Shown: piece after piece, positions 1 through 12,130 of the stretch
Numbering within the stretch: position 1 is the stretch's first letter
Layout of the letters: each line of letters opens with the position of its first letter
Assembly: GCF_002288925.2 (NCBI RefSeq)
Contig: NW_022098031.1
Coordinates: 1,147,159-1,211,158 of the forward strand
Source: Delphinapterus leucas
Taxonomy: Eukaryota > Chordata > Mammalia > Artiodactyla > Monodontidae
DNA length: 64,000 nt
Reading direction: 5' to 3'
The notes under the pieces: generated by a model
Database searches by the model: none
What the model saw: the letters and a program-made list of their open reading frames with translations, nothing else
What the model was told of the DNA's origin: nothing
Translations under genes and position numbers: made by a program

Positions 1-269
1 ACTCTGACTTGTCAAATTTATGTAGTAGTTCTCTTTTATTAAGAGTTAGTATTCTCAATTACTACATGAGGAATGAATACCATTTTATATACTTCACTGG
101 CAATGATGTTTTCAGTACTTCAATCTAAGAAGTAATATATGGAGGCCTTATTTAAGCTACTAACCATGTAAAAAATGCAAATTGAGAAGGGGGTCACTAA
201 GGGGATAGAAAAATATTTTTACGTGCCCATATTGGTCTGACCAGTGAACTATTTTAGAAAGCTTCTCAG
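1..269. other. Unassigned AT-rich sequence
   Basis: No open frame, repeat or RNA gene recognised before the first MIR. Confidence 0.4.
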
Positions 270-482
270 CCTAGAGTCAGAAGTACAGGCTCAGATTGCA
301 GGGATTCAAATTCCAGCTCAGTCATTCACTGACCATGTGACCTCAGGCAAGCTACTCTACTTCTTTATCTGCAAAATGGGATAATAATAGAACATAATCA
401 CAGGGTTATTGTGTGGATTAACACAACGCCTTTAGCCTGGTGCCTGTTATTTGGTGACAAATCAATAAATGTTAGTTGCTGC
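270..482 (+). repeat. MIR SINE
   Basis: Ancient tRNA-derived SINE. It shows the usual order of landmarks: a 'gattcaaattccagctc' block, a degraded core ('gaccatgtgacctcaggcaa'), 'gcaaaatgggataataatag', and a 3' end with 'gcctggtgcctg' and 'caataaatgttag'. Strongly diverged and inactive. Confidence 0.85.
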
Positions 483-1857
483 TAGTTAGTAATGCTTGCT
501 TGTCGATAATGATATTGAAATTGTTGCTGCTTTTTGTTATGTGTTGATTTTTTTAATTGGATCTTATCAGGAATATTTCTCTCAGTGGTAATATCAATCT
601 AGCAATAAACTAAAAATATCAGTTAGAAGTCTAATTTTCTGACCCAATTTTTCTTTTTCTTTTTTCCCGCTTAGACAAATAAAGTCTACAACAATCCTAA
701 TAGAAAATCAAGACTTTAATATCTTACTCAGTGTTTCAGAGAGAGTACTAAAGATTCATTTTAGTATATTTGTTTACTCTTGGTTTACTCTAGAAATGCA
801 GTAATAGGGATAAGAACCTTAACAAGTTTTTAAAATCTTTAAGAATTATGGTGCCTGTGCTATCTTGAAATATCTAGTACCTCCTTTTGAAACTACCATA
901 ATATTACATTAGTGTATTTGTAATCATTTAGAAAATCACATTAGCTGTAATGTGTCCCTAGCCAGCAACATTTTTTCCAGGAAATCTGTTTCACACATTT
1001 TTTTTTTCCTTCAAAGTATGCATTCTTTCCCTGCTCCCTTATACCTTAACCGCTGTCAGATATGTTTTCATAAATTTTTATAGAAAGAGTTTAAAGGACA
1101 TCTATAGTCTCTGAGGGAAAAATCCTATAAATCATTGCTTTTCAAATTGATCCTTGGGAGTTTTTTCAAGGGTCTGAAAGAGCTCTGTGGATTTTTTCTT
1201 TAATGCCACATTTTTAGTTTGATGTCAAAATAGCACAATTAAAAAGAGATTGTGGAACATGTGAATGATCTTATAAACTCAATACTGCCACTCAACTTAA
1301 CTGCCTGTGTTTGTGCTTATATTTATGACTACATTATCAACAAAGAGTACTGCTTTAATTGTTACTATTTAATGAAAAAAGAACAGAGATTAACTTAACA
1401 CCTAAATGATCAATCTGTGCCAAGTGAAGACCAAGTGATATCATGGCAGGCTGTACAAAGATTTCTTTATAGTCCAACTTGTAAAACATGGTGGCAAAAC
1501 TGAGTCATCATAAAACATATTACAGGCATACCAAGCTCAAAAGATCCTATCCTTTAATAGTCAGTATTCACATAACAAGTGACAATTTCCTTTCAGCAAA
1601 ACACATTAAATCAACGTCACTAATTTACATTTTATTGGTTTTGTAGTTTTGGGCATGTGTGTTAGTTTTACTGTCATTTAAGAACCATAAGCATTGAGAC
1701 TTTAAATAAAGCTTAATGTTTAGACACATTTAATTAATATAATAAAAATAAATTGTCAACACCAGGCAGTCCTTAGAATATACTTTGAAATGCTGTTATA
1801 AAGCTTTCTAATTTCTTTATCTATTTATCTTTTTATTATTTCACTTGTATTAACTTT
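483..1857. other. Unassigned AT-rich background
   Basis: About 1.4 kb of AT-rich sequence with stops in all frames at short intervals. I recognise no repeat family, exon or RNA gene. Very old repeats too diverged to see by eye may be present. Confidence 0.4.
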
Positions 1858-1872
1858 AAAATGTCTTTTTCA

Positions 1873-2109
1873 GGCACTTCCCTGGTGGTCCAGTGGTTAA
1901 GATCCGTGCCCCCAATGCAGGGGGCCCGGGGTTCGATCCCTGGTCAGGGAACTAAGATCCCACATACCCCCGTGCACCGCAACTACTGAGCCTGCGTGCT
2001 CTAGAGCCCACGCGCCACAACTAGAGAAGCCCATACACCGCAATGAAGAGCCCACAGTGAAGACCCAATGCAGCCAAAAAAAAAAATCCTAGCAAATTAT
2101 TTTTTTTTA
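1873..2109 (+). mobile_element. CHR-type tRNA-Glu SINE with 15-bp TSD
   Basis: Cetartiodactyl SINE beginning 'ggcacttccctggtggtcca', with an A-box-like head, a canonical B box (GGTTCGATCCC) and the longer body ending 'gacccaatgcagccaaaa'. It is flanked by a perfect 15-bp direct repeat 'aaaatgtctttttca' at 1858-1872 and 2110-2124, so it arrived by L1-type target-primed insertion. Between the A tract (2077-2086) and the second TSD copy lie about 22 extra bases ending in a T8 run, a possible source-locus tail that stops at a Pol III terminator. Confidence 0.9.
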
Positions 2110-2179
2110 AAAATGTCTTTTTCAAACCTATTTTTCCCACTCAGACTTTTCTATAAAATGCTGAAAATATCCAGCATTC

Positions 2180-2445
2180 TCTATGATAATAATAATAGTT
2201 AACACTCATAGTGTTTATTATATGCCAAGCACCATTCTAATTACTTTTCATGTATTAACTTGTTTGTTCAACACAACAATCCTTTGAGGTAAGTTAACCC
2301 CATTGCACAGATGAAGAAACTGAGGTAGAGCAAAAATAAGAAAGCTGCTCAAGATCATACAGCAAGTAAGCGGAAGAGTGGGGCATTCAATCCCAGGCAT
2401 TCTACAGAGCCCATATGCTTAGCTACTGAATTATACAGCCTCTGT
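2180..2445 (-). repeat. MIR SINE
   Basis: Reverse complement of MIR. Read on the plus strand it shows 'tgccaagcaccattctaa', 'cccattgcacagatgaagaaactgagg', 'agcaagtaagcggaagagt' and 'gaattatacagcctct' in the expected order. Diverged and inactive. Confidence 0.85.
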
Positions 2446-2656
2446 AATTTATATATCATTTATAATCTATGATTCCCCTGAAGTTATTCAAATATGAAAA
2501 ATTACTCTCCCACAATTTTACCTTTTAATGGTATTTAAGGTAAAACAACACGTTTGATTATTCTATAAAAAGTCCATTAGTCTTACTTTTCAGGAATAAT
2601 TTGTCTCCAACTTCCTAGCATTTCCTAAAATTGCTCTCTGAAAATAAAAGTACTGA

Positions 2657-2868
2657 TTTTTTTTTTTTTTTTTTTTGCAGTATGCGGGCCACTCACTGTT
2701 GTGGCCTCTCCCATTGCAGAGCACAGGCTCCGGACGCGCAGGCTCAGCGGCCACGGCTCACGGGCCCAGCCGCTTCGCGGCATGTGGGATCTTCCCGGAC
2801 CGGGGCAAGAACCCGTGTCCCCTGCAACAGCAGGCGGACTCTCAAACACTGCACCACCAGGGAAGCCC
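2657..2868 (-). mobile_element. CHR SINE, short subfamily
   Basis: Minus-strand copy: a T20 run (the A tail) at 2657-2676, then the reverse complement of the SINE body, ending 'ccaccagggaagccc'. About 210 bp, GC-rich against an AT-rich background. Short open frames here on both strands (up to about 85 codons) are by-products of the SINE. I found no convincing target-site duplication. Confidence 0.92.
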
Positions 2869-3139
2869 ACTACTTATTTTTTAAATGACCACTTATTTGA
2901 GCACTTCCTTACTTCAACAATGTCCATCTATAGTGCCCTGGGATGTTGAGCCCAAAACATTCTGAAGATAAAGAAGATTAAAAGTTAAAGGGATTTCAGA
3001 GTCAATTATAAATACTTTAGTAAAAGATGGGACTGAATGGAGGGAAAATGCAAGCATTGAGTGCATTAGATATCTAATAAATATACATTTGTACTCAGGT
3101 TCATTAGTTGGAGGAATTTATGGTGACAAGCAAATTCAG
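2869..3139. other. Unassigned sequence
   Basis: No repeat or coding signal recognised between the SINE and the next repeat. Confidence 0.35.
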
Positions 3140-3665
3140 AATCCTTACAGAGAAGATTTGGAGTGCCATACATGCAGCTAATGTGGTGACTGTCCGTCAG
3201 GACCACATCAGGGAGAGGAGAGCACACTCAAATTAGGCAATCTTTAGAGAGAGTTTAATAAAGAGACCCTTTCCAAAGGAGTGGATGGGGTCCAGGGAAA
3301 GCACAAGGGATGGCATGGTACCTATAGCTAATAACAGGAGGACATGTTTACCATCTTAAGCCAGAAAGTGTGGGGAAGGAGCAGTTATCAGAGGCAAAAG
3401 GATAGGGTCTTGTGGAGGGAGATACCTGAAAGAGGTCACAACCTGGGGTAGAGGGAAGCACCCAGCCCGTGGAGACCCCTCAGGGAAGCCACAAGGCAAT
3501 AAATACCTGACCTCTCTCTCCTCCCTCCTTTCTGCTCTTGCTGAGGCTCCCATTGGCCAAACCAAGCCAGAAGCCAAAGGACAAGGACACTAAAGTATAC
3601 ACTCTCAAGCTCCTAGGGCACAGAGGAGGCTGGAGAATAGTAGTCAATGGATCTGGAGGGGTAAA
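3140..3665 (-). repeat. Ancient mammalian repeat, family not named (copy 1)
   Basis: Shares phrases in the same order with 19376-19770: 'gagtttaataaagag', 'caataaatacctgacctc', 'cccattggccaaacc', 'gggcacagaggaggctgga'. The AATAAATA followed by a pyrimidine run and the ordered matches mark it as a dispersed repeat, perhaps LTR-derived. The 73-codon minus-strand frame at 3356-3577 lies inside it and is not treated as a gene. The strand is uncertain. Confidence 0.5.
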
Positions 3666-3894
3666 AAGAAAACAGCCAGTACAAACACTGCAGTTGATAT
3701 AAATATTTTATATCTAATCATCAACTCAAGCTGATTCATCTCCAAACAGTATTTTTATATAGGGCTCCATACCTAGAAATTTTCTTTAATTTCACATGGC
3801 AAAAAAAATTTTTTTTCCTTAATTCCTTCAGATCTTTACCCAAGTAAATTTTCACCCGTCCAATGAAAATTCTCCCAACTACCCTATCAAAAAT
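3666..3894. other. Unassigned sequence
   Basis: Short AT-rich stretch with nothing recognised. Confidence 0.3.
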
Positions 3895-4005
3895 TGCAAA
3901 CCCTCAATACTCTTTATTGTCTTCTGTTTTATTCACTTCTGTACCCTAGTGCTTAGGATAGTGCCTGGCACAGAAAAGGTTTTGCAAATGTTTTATAAAC
4001 TAATT
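3895..4005 (+). repeat. L2 LINE 3' end
   Basis: Carries the L2 3'-terminal phrase pattern: 'ctttattgtcttctg', 'ctagtgcttaggatagtgcc', 'tggcacagaaaaggttttgc'. Fragment only. Confidence 0.65.
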
Positions 4006-4007
4006 GT

Positions 4008-4400
4008 TTACTAGTTGTGTGGCCTTGGAAAAACTACTTAACTTCTCTGTGAATCAATTTTCTCATCTTAAAATGAGGATAATAAATAACTACCCCATAG
4101 GTTTGTGATGAGGATTAAATGAATTAAAATATGGAAAGTGGGGCTTCCCTGGTGGCGCAGTGGTTGAGAGTCCGCCTGCCGATGCAGGGGACGCGGGTTC
4201 GTGCCCCAGTCCGGGAAGACCCCACATGCCGTGGAGCGGCTGGGCCCGTGAGCCATGGCCGCTGAGCCTGTGCATCCGGAGCCTGTGCTCCGCAACGGGA
4301 GAGGCCACAACAGTGAGAAGCCCGCATACCGCAAAAAAAAAAAATATGGAAAGTGCTTTAAAGTACCTGGCATATAATAAACATACAAATGTTGGTAATT
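4008..4400 (+). repeat. MIR SINE interrupted by a CHR SINE
   Basis: MIR core at 4008-4140 ('ctagttgtgtggccttgg', 'ctcatcttaaaatgagga', 'gatgaggattaaatga') resumes at 4356-4400 with 'ctttaaagtacctggcatat'. The younger SINE at 4141-4340 splits it. Confidence 0.85.
4141..4340 (+). mobile_element. CHR SINE, short subfamily, with 15-bp TSD
   Basis: Complete short-type SINE 'gggcttccctggtggcgcag' through 'catacc' plus an A-rich tail. It lies inside a MIR with a perfect duplication 'aaaatatggaaagtg' at 4126-4140 and 4341-4355. The B-box region reads GGTTCGTGCCC rather than the canonical GGTTCGATCCC. Confidence 0.96.
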
Positions 4401-4608
4401 ATTTAACTGAAAACTACTGCATTAGAATATTTAATTTATGTTTGAGGATATTTAAAAGTAAGAGTGGTTAATTTGTCTCCAAGAAAATAAAAACTTAAGT
4501 TTTATTGATTCTAATATTTTCTTCCTGATGTTTTAGTGAATCTGACATCAAAATACACATATGATGTATTCACAGCATATATATCACGTTGAGTGTCAAA
4601 CATGCATA
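4401..4608. other. Unassigned sequence
   Basis: Nothing recognised. Confidence 0.3.
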
Positions 4609-4625
4609 CAAATCTGTGTATTTTT

Positions 4626-4690
4626 TTTAACATCTTTATTGGAGTATAACTGCTTTACAATGGTGTGCTAGTTTCTGCTTTATAACAAAG
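4626..4690 (-). mobile_element. Very short 5'-truncated L1 (about 65 bp)
   Basis: Reverse complement of the L1 3' end seen at 60365-60435: 'aacatctttattggagtata', then 'tgctttacaatggtgtgcta'. It is flanked by a 17-bp near-perfect repeat, 'caaatctgtgtattttt' at 4609-4625 and 'caaatttgtgtattttt' at 4692-4708, so it is a genuine, strongly truncated retroposition rather than a leftover. Confidence 0.88.
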
Positions 4691-4708
4691 TCAAATTTGT
4701 GTATTTTT

Positions 4709-6164
4709 AGCCATGGTGGAAACAAATAAAGCAAGCAGGAAGAATGCCTGCTTTCCTCATTCCTTAGAGGTGTAATGAAAGCAGAAATTTGTCAAGTAGA
4801 ATCTGTCTCCTGCAATTATAATTATTTAAGCAAATTTGACTTTTGATGGTGTTCTCTCCCATCATGTAAAAATTAGTAATGATAATGAGCACACAGTTAC
4901 ATATTTTTCTTAATTTGTTCTTGCTTAGAATTAAGCACTGTTTATATTTTTAAAAACAAAATTTTAAAGGCAATCCAAAAAGATACAGTTTGGCAAAACT
5001 AATAACCTGTTTTCTCAGCCAAAAGTAATATTAGCCAAACTTAATACAGTGTGTCTAATCCTCAAGAATTGAAAGCTTTAACCACTGCAGGGTTATAAGA
5101 GATTTAATGTGGAGATAGCTTATATTAATGCTGAAACCTTACCTTTTTATCCTTAGTAAGACAGACTTACAGATGATTAACACATATGATACAAGAAAAG
5201 CACAAATAAATTATCTCTTTTTCAATGGTTCAATGATTTCTTTTTTGCTGAACTATATATATTTATAAAAGCTGAATTGTTATCCTGACCTATTAAAAAT
5301 AAATTACATTCTTAAATTAAATAAGGTATTTGAGTATCATAAGCTAAGGATAACAAAACATCACCATTGTTCTTAGAAATATTTGGGTGAATATATAACT
5401 GCAAAGGAGTGAATTTGTTCCTTCTCCTCACAGAGACATAAATTGACAAAAATTTTACATTAATATTATATTTGGTGTTCATTCAAAAAAGTAATTTGAA
5501 ATAGCATTCACAAAATTTCCTAAAGGTTGAATAATCGTTATTTTTAATTCCAGTAAATCACAGAATGTTCATCCTTTCTTTTCAGTTATGACAAATTTAC
5601 AACAAATTGACATTTTATTGCAGGGTTGTTTTTTCTTTTCTTTTTCTTTCTTTTTTTTTGCTAGTAAGCACATTACAGTTAATAAAACAAATTGATGAAA
5701 TTATTATAACATTAACATCTTTAGGACTTTTTCTTAAAGCCTCTTTTCATTTCTCTGTTCCTACATCCCTTTCTCAGCTTCATTATGACTACAGACACAA
5801 ACTTTAAGGACCATTAGTTGAATAACATCATTCATGATACACTTAGACCACTTTGTACCCTTATGTAAGGTTTCTGTCAATTCTGTCCAATTTAATCCTG
5901 CCCTAAGATCACTCATTATGCATTCACTCATTCATTGCAAAGCACTGTTCCAGGTAGGGGAGATCCAAGGGAAAATGACAGACACCTTACCTCCCATTCT
6001 CACTGCTACGTCTTCTTCCTTCCTGCTGTCTCAATGAAAATAACAATAATCACCATTTATTGAGTAATTATTAGGTAGAGTTCATGGTGATGTGTTTTCA
6101 CTAGAATTAAATAGTTAATTCGCACAACCTGCCCTGGCACGTAAGAGACAATATTAGTATATAG
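4709..6164. other. Unassigned AT-rich background
   Basis: About 1.45 kb, AT-rich, with a pyrimidine-rich run near 5625-5660. Open frames at 5607-5807 and 5834-6037 (66 and 67 codons) look like chance. The stretch at 6040-6130 resembles a degraded MIR/L2 end but is not clear enough to call. Confidence 0.4.
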
Positions 6165-6415
6165 TCCAGTTCAGCTTCTAGCTCTGTCATTTACTACCTG
6201 TGTTCCTTGGGAAAGTAACTTAATGTCATTTTCGCTAGGCCTCAATTTCTCTTTCTGGTAAAACTGGAATAATAATAGTATCTTCCCTTTATCTGTAAAT
6301 CAGGAATCATAATATAATATTACCTAGCAGAAAGAATTATTATAAATATTAAGTGTTAATATATATAAAGTATGTAGACTAGTGCCTGGGTTAATCAATA
6401 TGAGCCATTATTACA
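6165..6415 (+). repeat. MIR SINE
   Basis: Ordered MIR landmarks: 'ctgtcatttactacctgtg', 'gaaagtaacttaatgtc', 'aaaactggaataataatag' and 'gactagtgcctgggtta'. Confidence 0.82.
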
Positions 6416-7639
6416 GTTACTATTTTATCAATGAGGAATCTGATAGATTTAAGTTACCTGAACATAAAGACACAACAATAAAAAGACTGAGCCAGGATCT
6501 TTAAACACTGGTCTGATTCTATGGATATCCAAGTGACGTTTTAACTGTACCAACTACCAATGTGAAACAGATTTTGCCCTGTCAGGAAGATTGAAATATA
6601 AAAAGAAGAAAACCTTGCCCTATGAATAGAGCTAAAAAGCTCTTCTAAACAGTCTAGTCTTGTCTAGGACAATAGTGGAGAGAGTTATTAAAGATTTTCA
6701 AATAACTTATGGAAAAGAGGAGAGGGAATAAAAATTACAGTTTTACCATAACTGAACAATTCAGTGGCAGAAAAAAAAATTCCTTTTATTTGCTATTTAC
6801 TCACTCCTCAGAACACAGGTAATATTAGACACTTGTCACATCATGCAAAAGGAAAAGGGCAAACTTCATGGGACTGATCATCAGACACAAGCAATTCATT
6901 CTAGACTAAAACAAACATAGTCAATGCATAACTCTTGCTTTTTTTGCCCGTATGGCTGCCTTAAGCCAGTATTTTAGCATTTAAAAAACTAATCAGTCAA
7001 ACATTAAATCAATTCATGACTTCTTACTTCCTACCAGTTTGTGGAATCACAGTAAATGTGAATATTAAGCTTAGTTTTAAAAGGTGAAAAGTGCCTTTAC
7101 TTCTAAAGACATATTTTTCCTCATCATTTATATAGAAAAATAATGCATGGAACTGTGGATGTTGGCTGCACTGTATTAAATCACAATGCCTCTATACTAA
7201 GTTAAAGCATTCATTCTCAAGAAAAGATTATTTTTTCCAACGTGTTTAAAGATCACAAACTACACATTTCTAAAGTACTGAGAAACTACTTAATATTACA
7301 TATCTATTAAGTAAGTCCTACAAACAAATAAACAGAAAAATGTAACCAGTAACGAGAATGAAAATGACGGGCATAATTATCTTACATCCTATTTTTCTTA
7401 TTTAAGGTTTATACAGTACACAATAACATTTTAAGAAAACTTTTTCAAATCTGTTTAATGATAAAGTTTGTCATATTTATGTTCCTTCCTAGATATATAT
7501 GTGCATGTAAGTGTATATATGTATTTGTGACAATGATGTGTTTTTTAAAAACAATAAAGATTTGAATAAAAAATAAGTCCTAGAGATCTAACGTACAGAT
7601 TAGCGAATACAGACAATAATATTGAATGATAATCATCAA
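6416..7639. other. Unassigned AT-rich background
   Basis: About 1.2 kb with no recognisable repeat, exon or RNA gene. Confidence 0.4.
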
Positions 7640-7835
7640 ACTTACAAAAGGACTAGATCTTAACTATTTCCACCACAAAAAGAGAGAAATGATAATGATG
7701 TAATGTGATAGAGGTGCTAACTATCACTGCAATGGCAATCATATTACAATGTGTAAATGTATCAAATCAACATGTACACCATAAATTTACACAATGTTAT
7801 ATATCATATATACTTCTATAAAAAATATATTATGT
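7640..7835 (+). repeat. Old L1 3'-end fragment
   Basis: Contains the pattern 'caatcatattacaatgtgta' followed by 'tgtacaccataaatttacac' and 'aatgttatatatca', typical of old L1 3' ends. The 61-codon frame at 7757-7942 overlaps it and is not a gene. Confidence 0.6.
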
Positions 7836-8789
7836 ACCTATCTATGTATCTACTTATTTATCCCATGAAAGAAGATGAACTCAACAAGTGCAGTCCTCAC
7901 TTGATAAAATGGGTAGAAAAGACAGCCAGAGCATATGAGTGAGGCAAACAAGAGAAACTAAATGTGTCAGCCAAACACATGAGGATATTATTTGGGGCAT
8001 TTTTGCTTGCATATGTTCACATAACATTTCAGCTGGGTAACGCCAGGCTTTAACTTATGCACATCTGTGGGATAGAGGAATCTCTCAAAGAATGAAGAGG
8101 CTTTATTCAAAAGTGTACAGTGAAAATTAGTGCTCACAATGGGCTTCCTTTACAGAAAACCATTGGGTTAGCAGTATGTTTTCCATCACACATGAATTTC
8201 TAGGGTTTGATTCAGCTGGTCCAAGCCGGAATAACAATTAGAGCACTGTGCAATAATAACTGCTTGCTGTGGCACTAATCACTTGCTGTGGCACTAACTG
8301 AAGCAAAATCCACACCCTCCCTTTAACAGGGAAAATGTTTAAGTAAAGGATGTGACTATGATATCTTTGACTACCATGTCCATGAACAGTGTTTAAGCAT
8401 GGGCAAATGAAAGGCAGCCACATTTGGAGCAACATAACAATGTAGTGACTTCTAGTTGATGCGCGCATCGTTTTTGGATAAAGAGAAAAATGAGAACAAA
8501 GCACATCTGAAAAGAAGTTTACTCAGACCAAGATTCCATTTTTGGGGTCAATAAAAGAGATAAAAATTGTACCAATATAATAATAAATGTGGATCTTGGA
8601 ACAGACAAAAGTATCCTTCATACATATATAAATCCTGCATGAAGAGTACATGTAAGGGATATGATCAATAAACAAAGAAAACCTTTCTATTCTACTGGGA
8701 AGATAATGGGCTTATTTTGAGCATATAGGATATGAAGTAGTCAATCGTTAAGATAAAATCAGTTAGGAAAATCATTTGTCAGTGTCTAT
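7836..8789. other. Unassigned background
   Basis: About 950 bp. A short tandem echo, 'acttgctgtggcactaa', occurs twice near 8260-8300. The 88-codon minus frame at 8238-8504 has no recognisable domain and no supporting context. Confidence 0.4.
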
Positions 8790-9324
8790 GAAAACCAACA
8801 TAAGCATGCCCCATGACCTGTGATTCTACTCCTTGGTTTATAGCCAACAGAAATGCACATATTGTCCATCGAAAGATGTATACAAGAATTTTCATAGCAT
8901 CACTATTTGTTATAGAAAAAAAATATTAGAAGCAACCCCAAAGTCCATTCAAGAGCAGATGGACAAATAGTGGTGTATCTACACAATGAAGTACTAAAAG
9001 GTAATCATGTAATAACAATGAATGAGTTTTTCACACACACAACTTAATGAATGAGTCTTACACATATCCTGTATGATTCCATGATCCATTTATATGAAGT
9101 TGAAAAACAAGTAAAATATCTATGGTGTTAGAAGTCTAGATATTGGTTATCCCCTGTGGTGGGTGTAGTGATGATATGAGGGGGATTTGGGGGTGCTAGG
9201 AACATCCTGCTTCTTGATCTGTTTTCTGGTTACAGAGATGTGTGTTCACTTTGTGAAAGTTTATCAAGCTATTCATTTTTCTATTTGTATATTAGACTTC
9301 ATTAAGAAGTTTAGTTAAAATAGT
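8790..9324 (+). repeat. L1M ORF2 end and 3'UTR
   Basis: Diverged plus-strand L1 of L1M age. Recognisable: 'acaagaattttcatagca', 'gaagcaaccccaaagtcca', 'gtactaaaaggtaatca', 'gtatgattccatgatccatt' and 'tggttacagagatgtgtg', in the order of the L1 ORF2 C-terminus and 3'UTR. All frames are broken. Confidence 0.78.
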
Positions 9325-9522
9325 ACAAAGCAGACTCTGGATTCAAGTCCTGACTCCATGTCTGACAAGATGCATTCTCTTAAGCAAGTTACATAACCTC
9401 TTTTAGCCTCAATTTTCCAATCTGTACAGCATGGATAATAATAGTGCCTACCTCCAAAAATATTTATAATTACATAGCTAATGGACCAGGCACAAAATAT
9501 GTGTTTAATAAATTAGTGCATG
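9325..9522 (+). repeat. MIR SINE
   Basis: 'ctggattcaagtcctgact', 'gcaagttacataacctc', 'ctgtacagcatggataata' and 'gaccaggcacaaaatatgtg' in order. Confidence 0.82.
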
Positions 9523-10290
9523 TCATGAGGCAGGCTGATCCCTTAGTGGTGAGCTACAGAAGAAAACAACCTGAGAGTTAAAAGTTACATCGCTGGAGAG
9601 AAGACTCATGGCAGATAAGGAAGAAGACCATTTCAAAGCAAGGGCCATGGACAATGTCAGGTACTGCAGAGAGGTCAAGGAAGATAAGGAGAGAAAAGAT
9701 TTGCCAATATGGAAGTCACTGGTGACCTTTATCTGAGCAGACAACCGAGTTAGGGGCAGAAGTTAGACTGTAGTGAGTTAAAGCACAGATGAGAGGTGAG
9801 GAAATGGAGATATCTAAGTAACTCTTTAGAGAAGTTTAGCTGTGAAGGAAAAATAGAGAGAGAAGGCGCCATAGACAGAGGAGGTGGATATGAAATTGAG
9901 AAGCTTATTTATAATGCAAGCGACTACATATGAAGAACCAATAGAAAGAGACTGATAACACAGGAGACAGGAAGATCAACAGAGCAAGGTCCACAAGGAG
10001 ATTAAGAAAATGGAAACCAAAGCACAATATAGAGTTATCTTGAGGAGGAGGAAAAAAACCTCTTCCTGTGCTGTCCCAAGAGAAGAAAAAGAAAGGATGA
10101 GCGCTGATGCTGAACCACTGGTAGGTAGAGAGACATTCTCACCAGGTGGTTTCAATTTTCTCAGTGAAGTAAAAGGAAGCATCATCCACCAATAGCGAAG
10201 GTAGAATTAACAGGATAGAGGATATAATGAGATTTTTTAATAAAATAAAAATAAAATTACTGAGAAGAATGGGAGAGACCCTAACCAGAC
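9523..10290 (-). repeat. L2 LINE reverse-transcriptase region relic
   Basis: The reverse complement matches the region around the CR1-clade L2 reverse transcriptase: the minus strand reads 'ccttgacctctctgcag' and 'tgacattgtccatgg', corresponding to the L2 'DLSAAFDTVDH' block. Another L2 phrase on the plus strand is 'tttcaattttctcagtgaag'. The 73-codon minus frame at 9523-9744 is what remains of this RT. Confidence 0.72.
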
Positions 10291-10313
10291 ACACACACAC
10301 ACACACACACACA
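10290..10313. repeat. (CA)n microsatellite
   Basis: About 12 uninterrupted CA units. On the minus strand they give the polyCys/Val stretch in a spurious 73-codon frame. Confidence 0.95.
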
Positions 10314-11544
10314 AAAGTTTTACCAAGCAGTGTCGAAGTCCCAACTGGGCTGTGAACCATGACTGTTTCATGGCACCAGCCTACAAGCTCATGTGATCTC
10401 CAGCAGCACTTTACATTTCTGAGGTATTCTTACAATGACTCTACAATTATTTTTAAGATCCCAGGTATACAGAGATGACAGATGGTTGGACTGATCCAGG
10501 TATGAGTTTTTTGCAGGGTTGGTCCACTAGCAAGGCTCATGGTTTCAAATGACAGAAACTCAACTCAAGCTAGCTCAACTTAAACCTATTAAAAAAAAAA
10601 AAAGTGATCAGGCTGTATAAATGGAAACTTTAAAGTATATGTGGTTCCAGGGGGTTAACCGCTGTCAATTGCAATGTCTTTTTCTCCATTTCTTGACTCT
10701 GCTTCACTCTCTGTTGTTTTCAGGCAAACTCTTCATTGATTGCAAAAGAGAATACTTGAATCTTAATACATTGTTGCACTAGCCCTCCTCCCAAAAACGA
10801 GAGCACATCTTTCCCATTAGTTTCAGAAATTATTATAGGAATGGTTCCTTTTGTATCTTCTTGGATCACAGGCCCATTCCTAAATCAATCTTGTGGCCCA
10901 GGAAATGGAGAACTCTGATTGGCTATCCTTGGAGCTGATGGGTGGGGTCAGTTCTACTGAAACTACATGAACCATCAGTGTAGGAGGGAGTCCTTCTCCA
11001 AAAGGAAGAGATGCAGGGATGGAAAAACAGAAAAAAATGGAAAAACTCAGAAGCACATTACTTGTTCTCATTCATTTTACTGTCCAGTGTCTCCCTCGCA
11101 TTCAGACTAACCATGTTTTTCAATGCCCAGACCTAACATTATACTTTTTACATTTTTGAATACCCAAACTCAGTCTCATATTTTTCACCTTCTCCTCTAT
11201 ACACCCCCATCTTACTGTTCCTTGCTTCTCACCTTTTATTCATCTACATTCAAAATACGTATTAATCTTCACTTTCTTAAATACTTCACTGACCAAGATT
11301 GTTTCAGCACTTAAAAAGCAAAGCCATTTATACTTTTTCAATGAATTTCAATGACTTCAATTTAATTGATTTAATCTTCCTCAAAATGGTGGTATCAAAA
11401 TTCATTTTCAAAATATCTCCCTATATTTAAGGACATGGTATGAAGTAAAATGTGCTTATGTCCTGTACACATATATTATTCCACACATATTTCAGTACAT
11501 ATATATTGGCAGTCTAAATTTAATTGACATTAATCTGAGGAGTC
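10314..11544. repeat. Unassigned, probably an ancient repeat in 10510-11070
   Basis: The phrases 'gacagaaactcaactcaagc', 'gaactctgattggctatcct' and 'gggtggggtcagttctactg' resemble a widespread old mammalian repeat that I can recall but not name. It appears to have been interrupted. 11070-11544 is AT-rich with nothing recognised. Small frames here have no coding features. Confidence 0.4.
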
Positions 11545-12130
11545 AATACAAATTGCATCTTGCCACCCTCTGCTTAGAACACTTTAATATTTTCTATTGC
11601 TCTGAAGGGAAAGACCAAACAACTTAGCATGGCATGTGGAGCTCAGCACAGTCCAGCTCCTGCTATCCCACATCATGTTATATCCTCCTCGTGCTCACTC
11701 CACTTCAGCCTCTCTGGTCTTCCCTCAGTTATTCCTACATACTAGGCAACCTCCCACCACAGAGTTGTCACATAGGCTCTCATTTTTGTCTGGCAAGTTG
11801 TTCTGTTTTCATTCTTCAGAGTTCTGCTCAAAGATCTAATCGTCAGAAAAGGAGAAACTTTTCCTGACCTCCTTGACCACATCAATCCACCCATTAGATT
11901 AATTTTCAATTTTCCTGGAACTGTACTGGGTACCTCTCCCTTGACATCTTTTGACACAGTTGTAGCTTTACAATTGTTTGTATGGTCACTTCATTATAGT
12001 CTATCACATTTGCTGTATTATAAATGCCAAGGTAGAGACTGTCTAGTTTTGCTCACTCTTGTATCACTAATACCCAATCCATGTCTTGCACATTCTTGGT
12101 ACTCAGTAAAATGAATACATGTGAAATGAA
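11545..12130 (+). repeat. L2 LINE 3' region
   Basis: Plus-strand L2 3' portion: 'tgctcactccacttcagcct', 'ttctgctcaaagatctaatc', 'ttttcctgacctccttgacc', 'attataaatgccaaggtaga' and the terminal 'ttggtactcagtaaaatgaa'. The three overlapping frames at 11634-11957 are translations of this relic. Confidence 0.75.

Noticed and set aside
1873..2086. tRNA gene candidate from A and B box motifs
   Set aside because: tRNA-derived SINE with TSD, no cloverleaf-closing 3' half and many near-identical copies in the window.
2631..2949. Overlapping 69-85-codon frames on both strands
   Set aside because: They coincide with a GC-rich CHR SINE, and the same peptides recur at every SINE copy.
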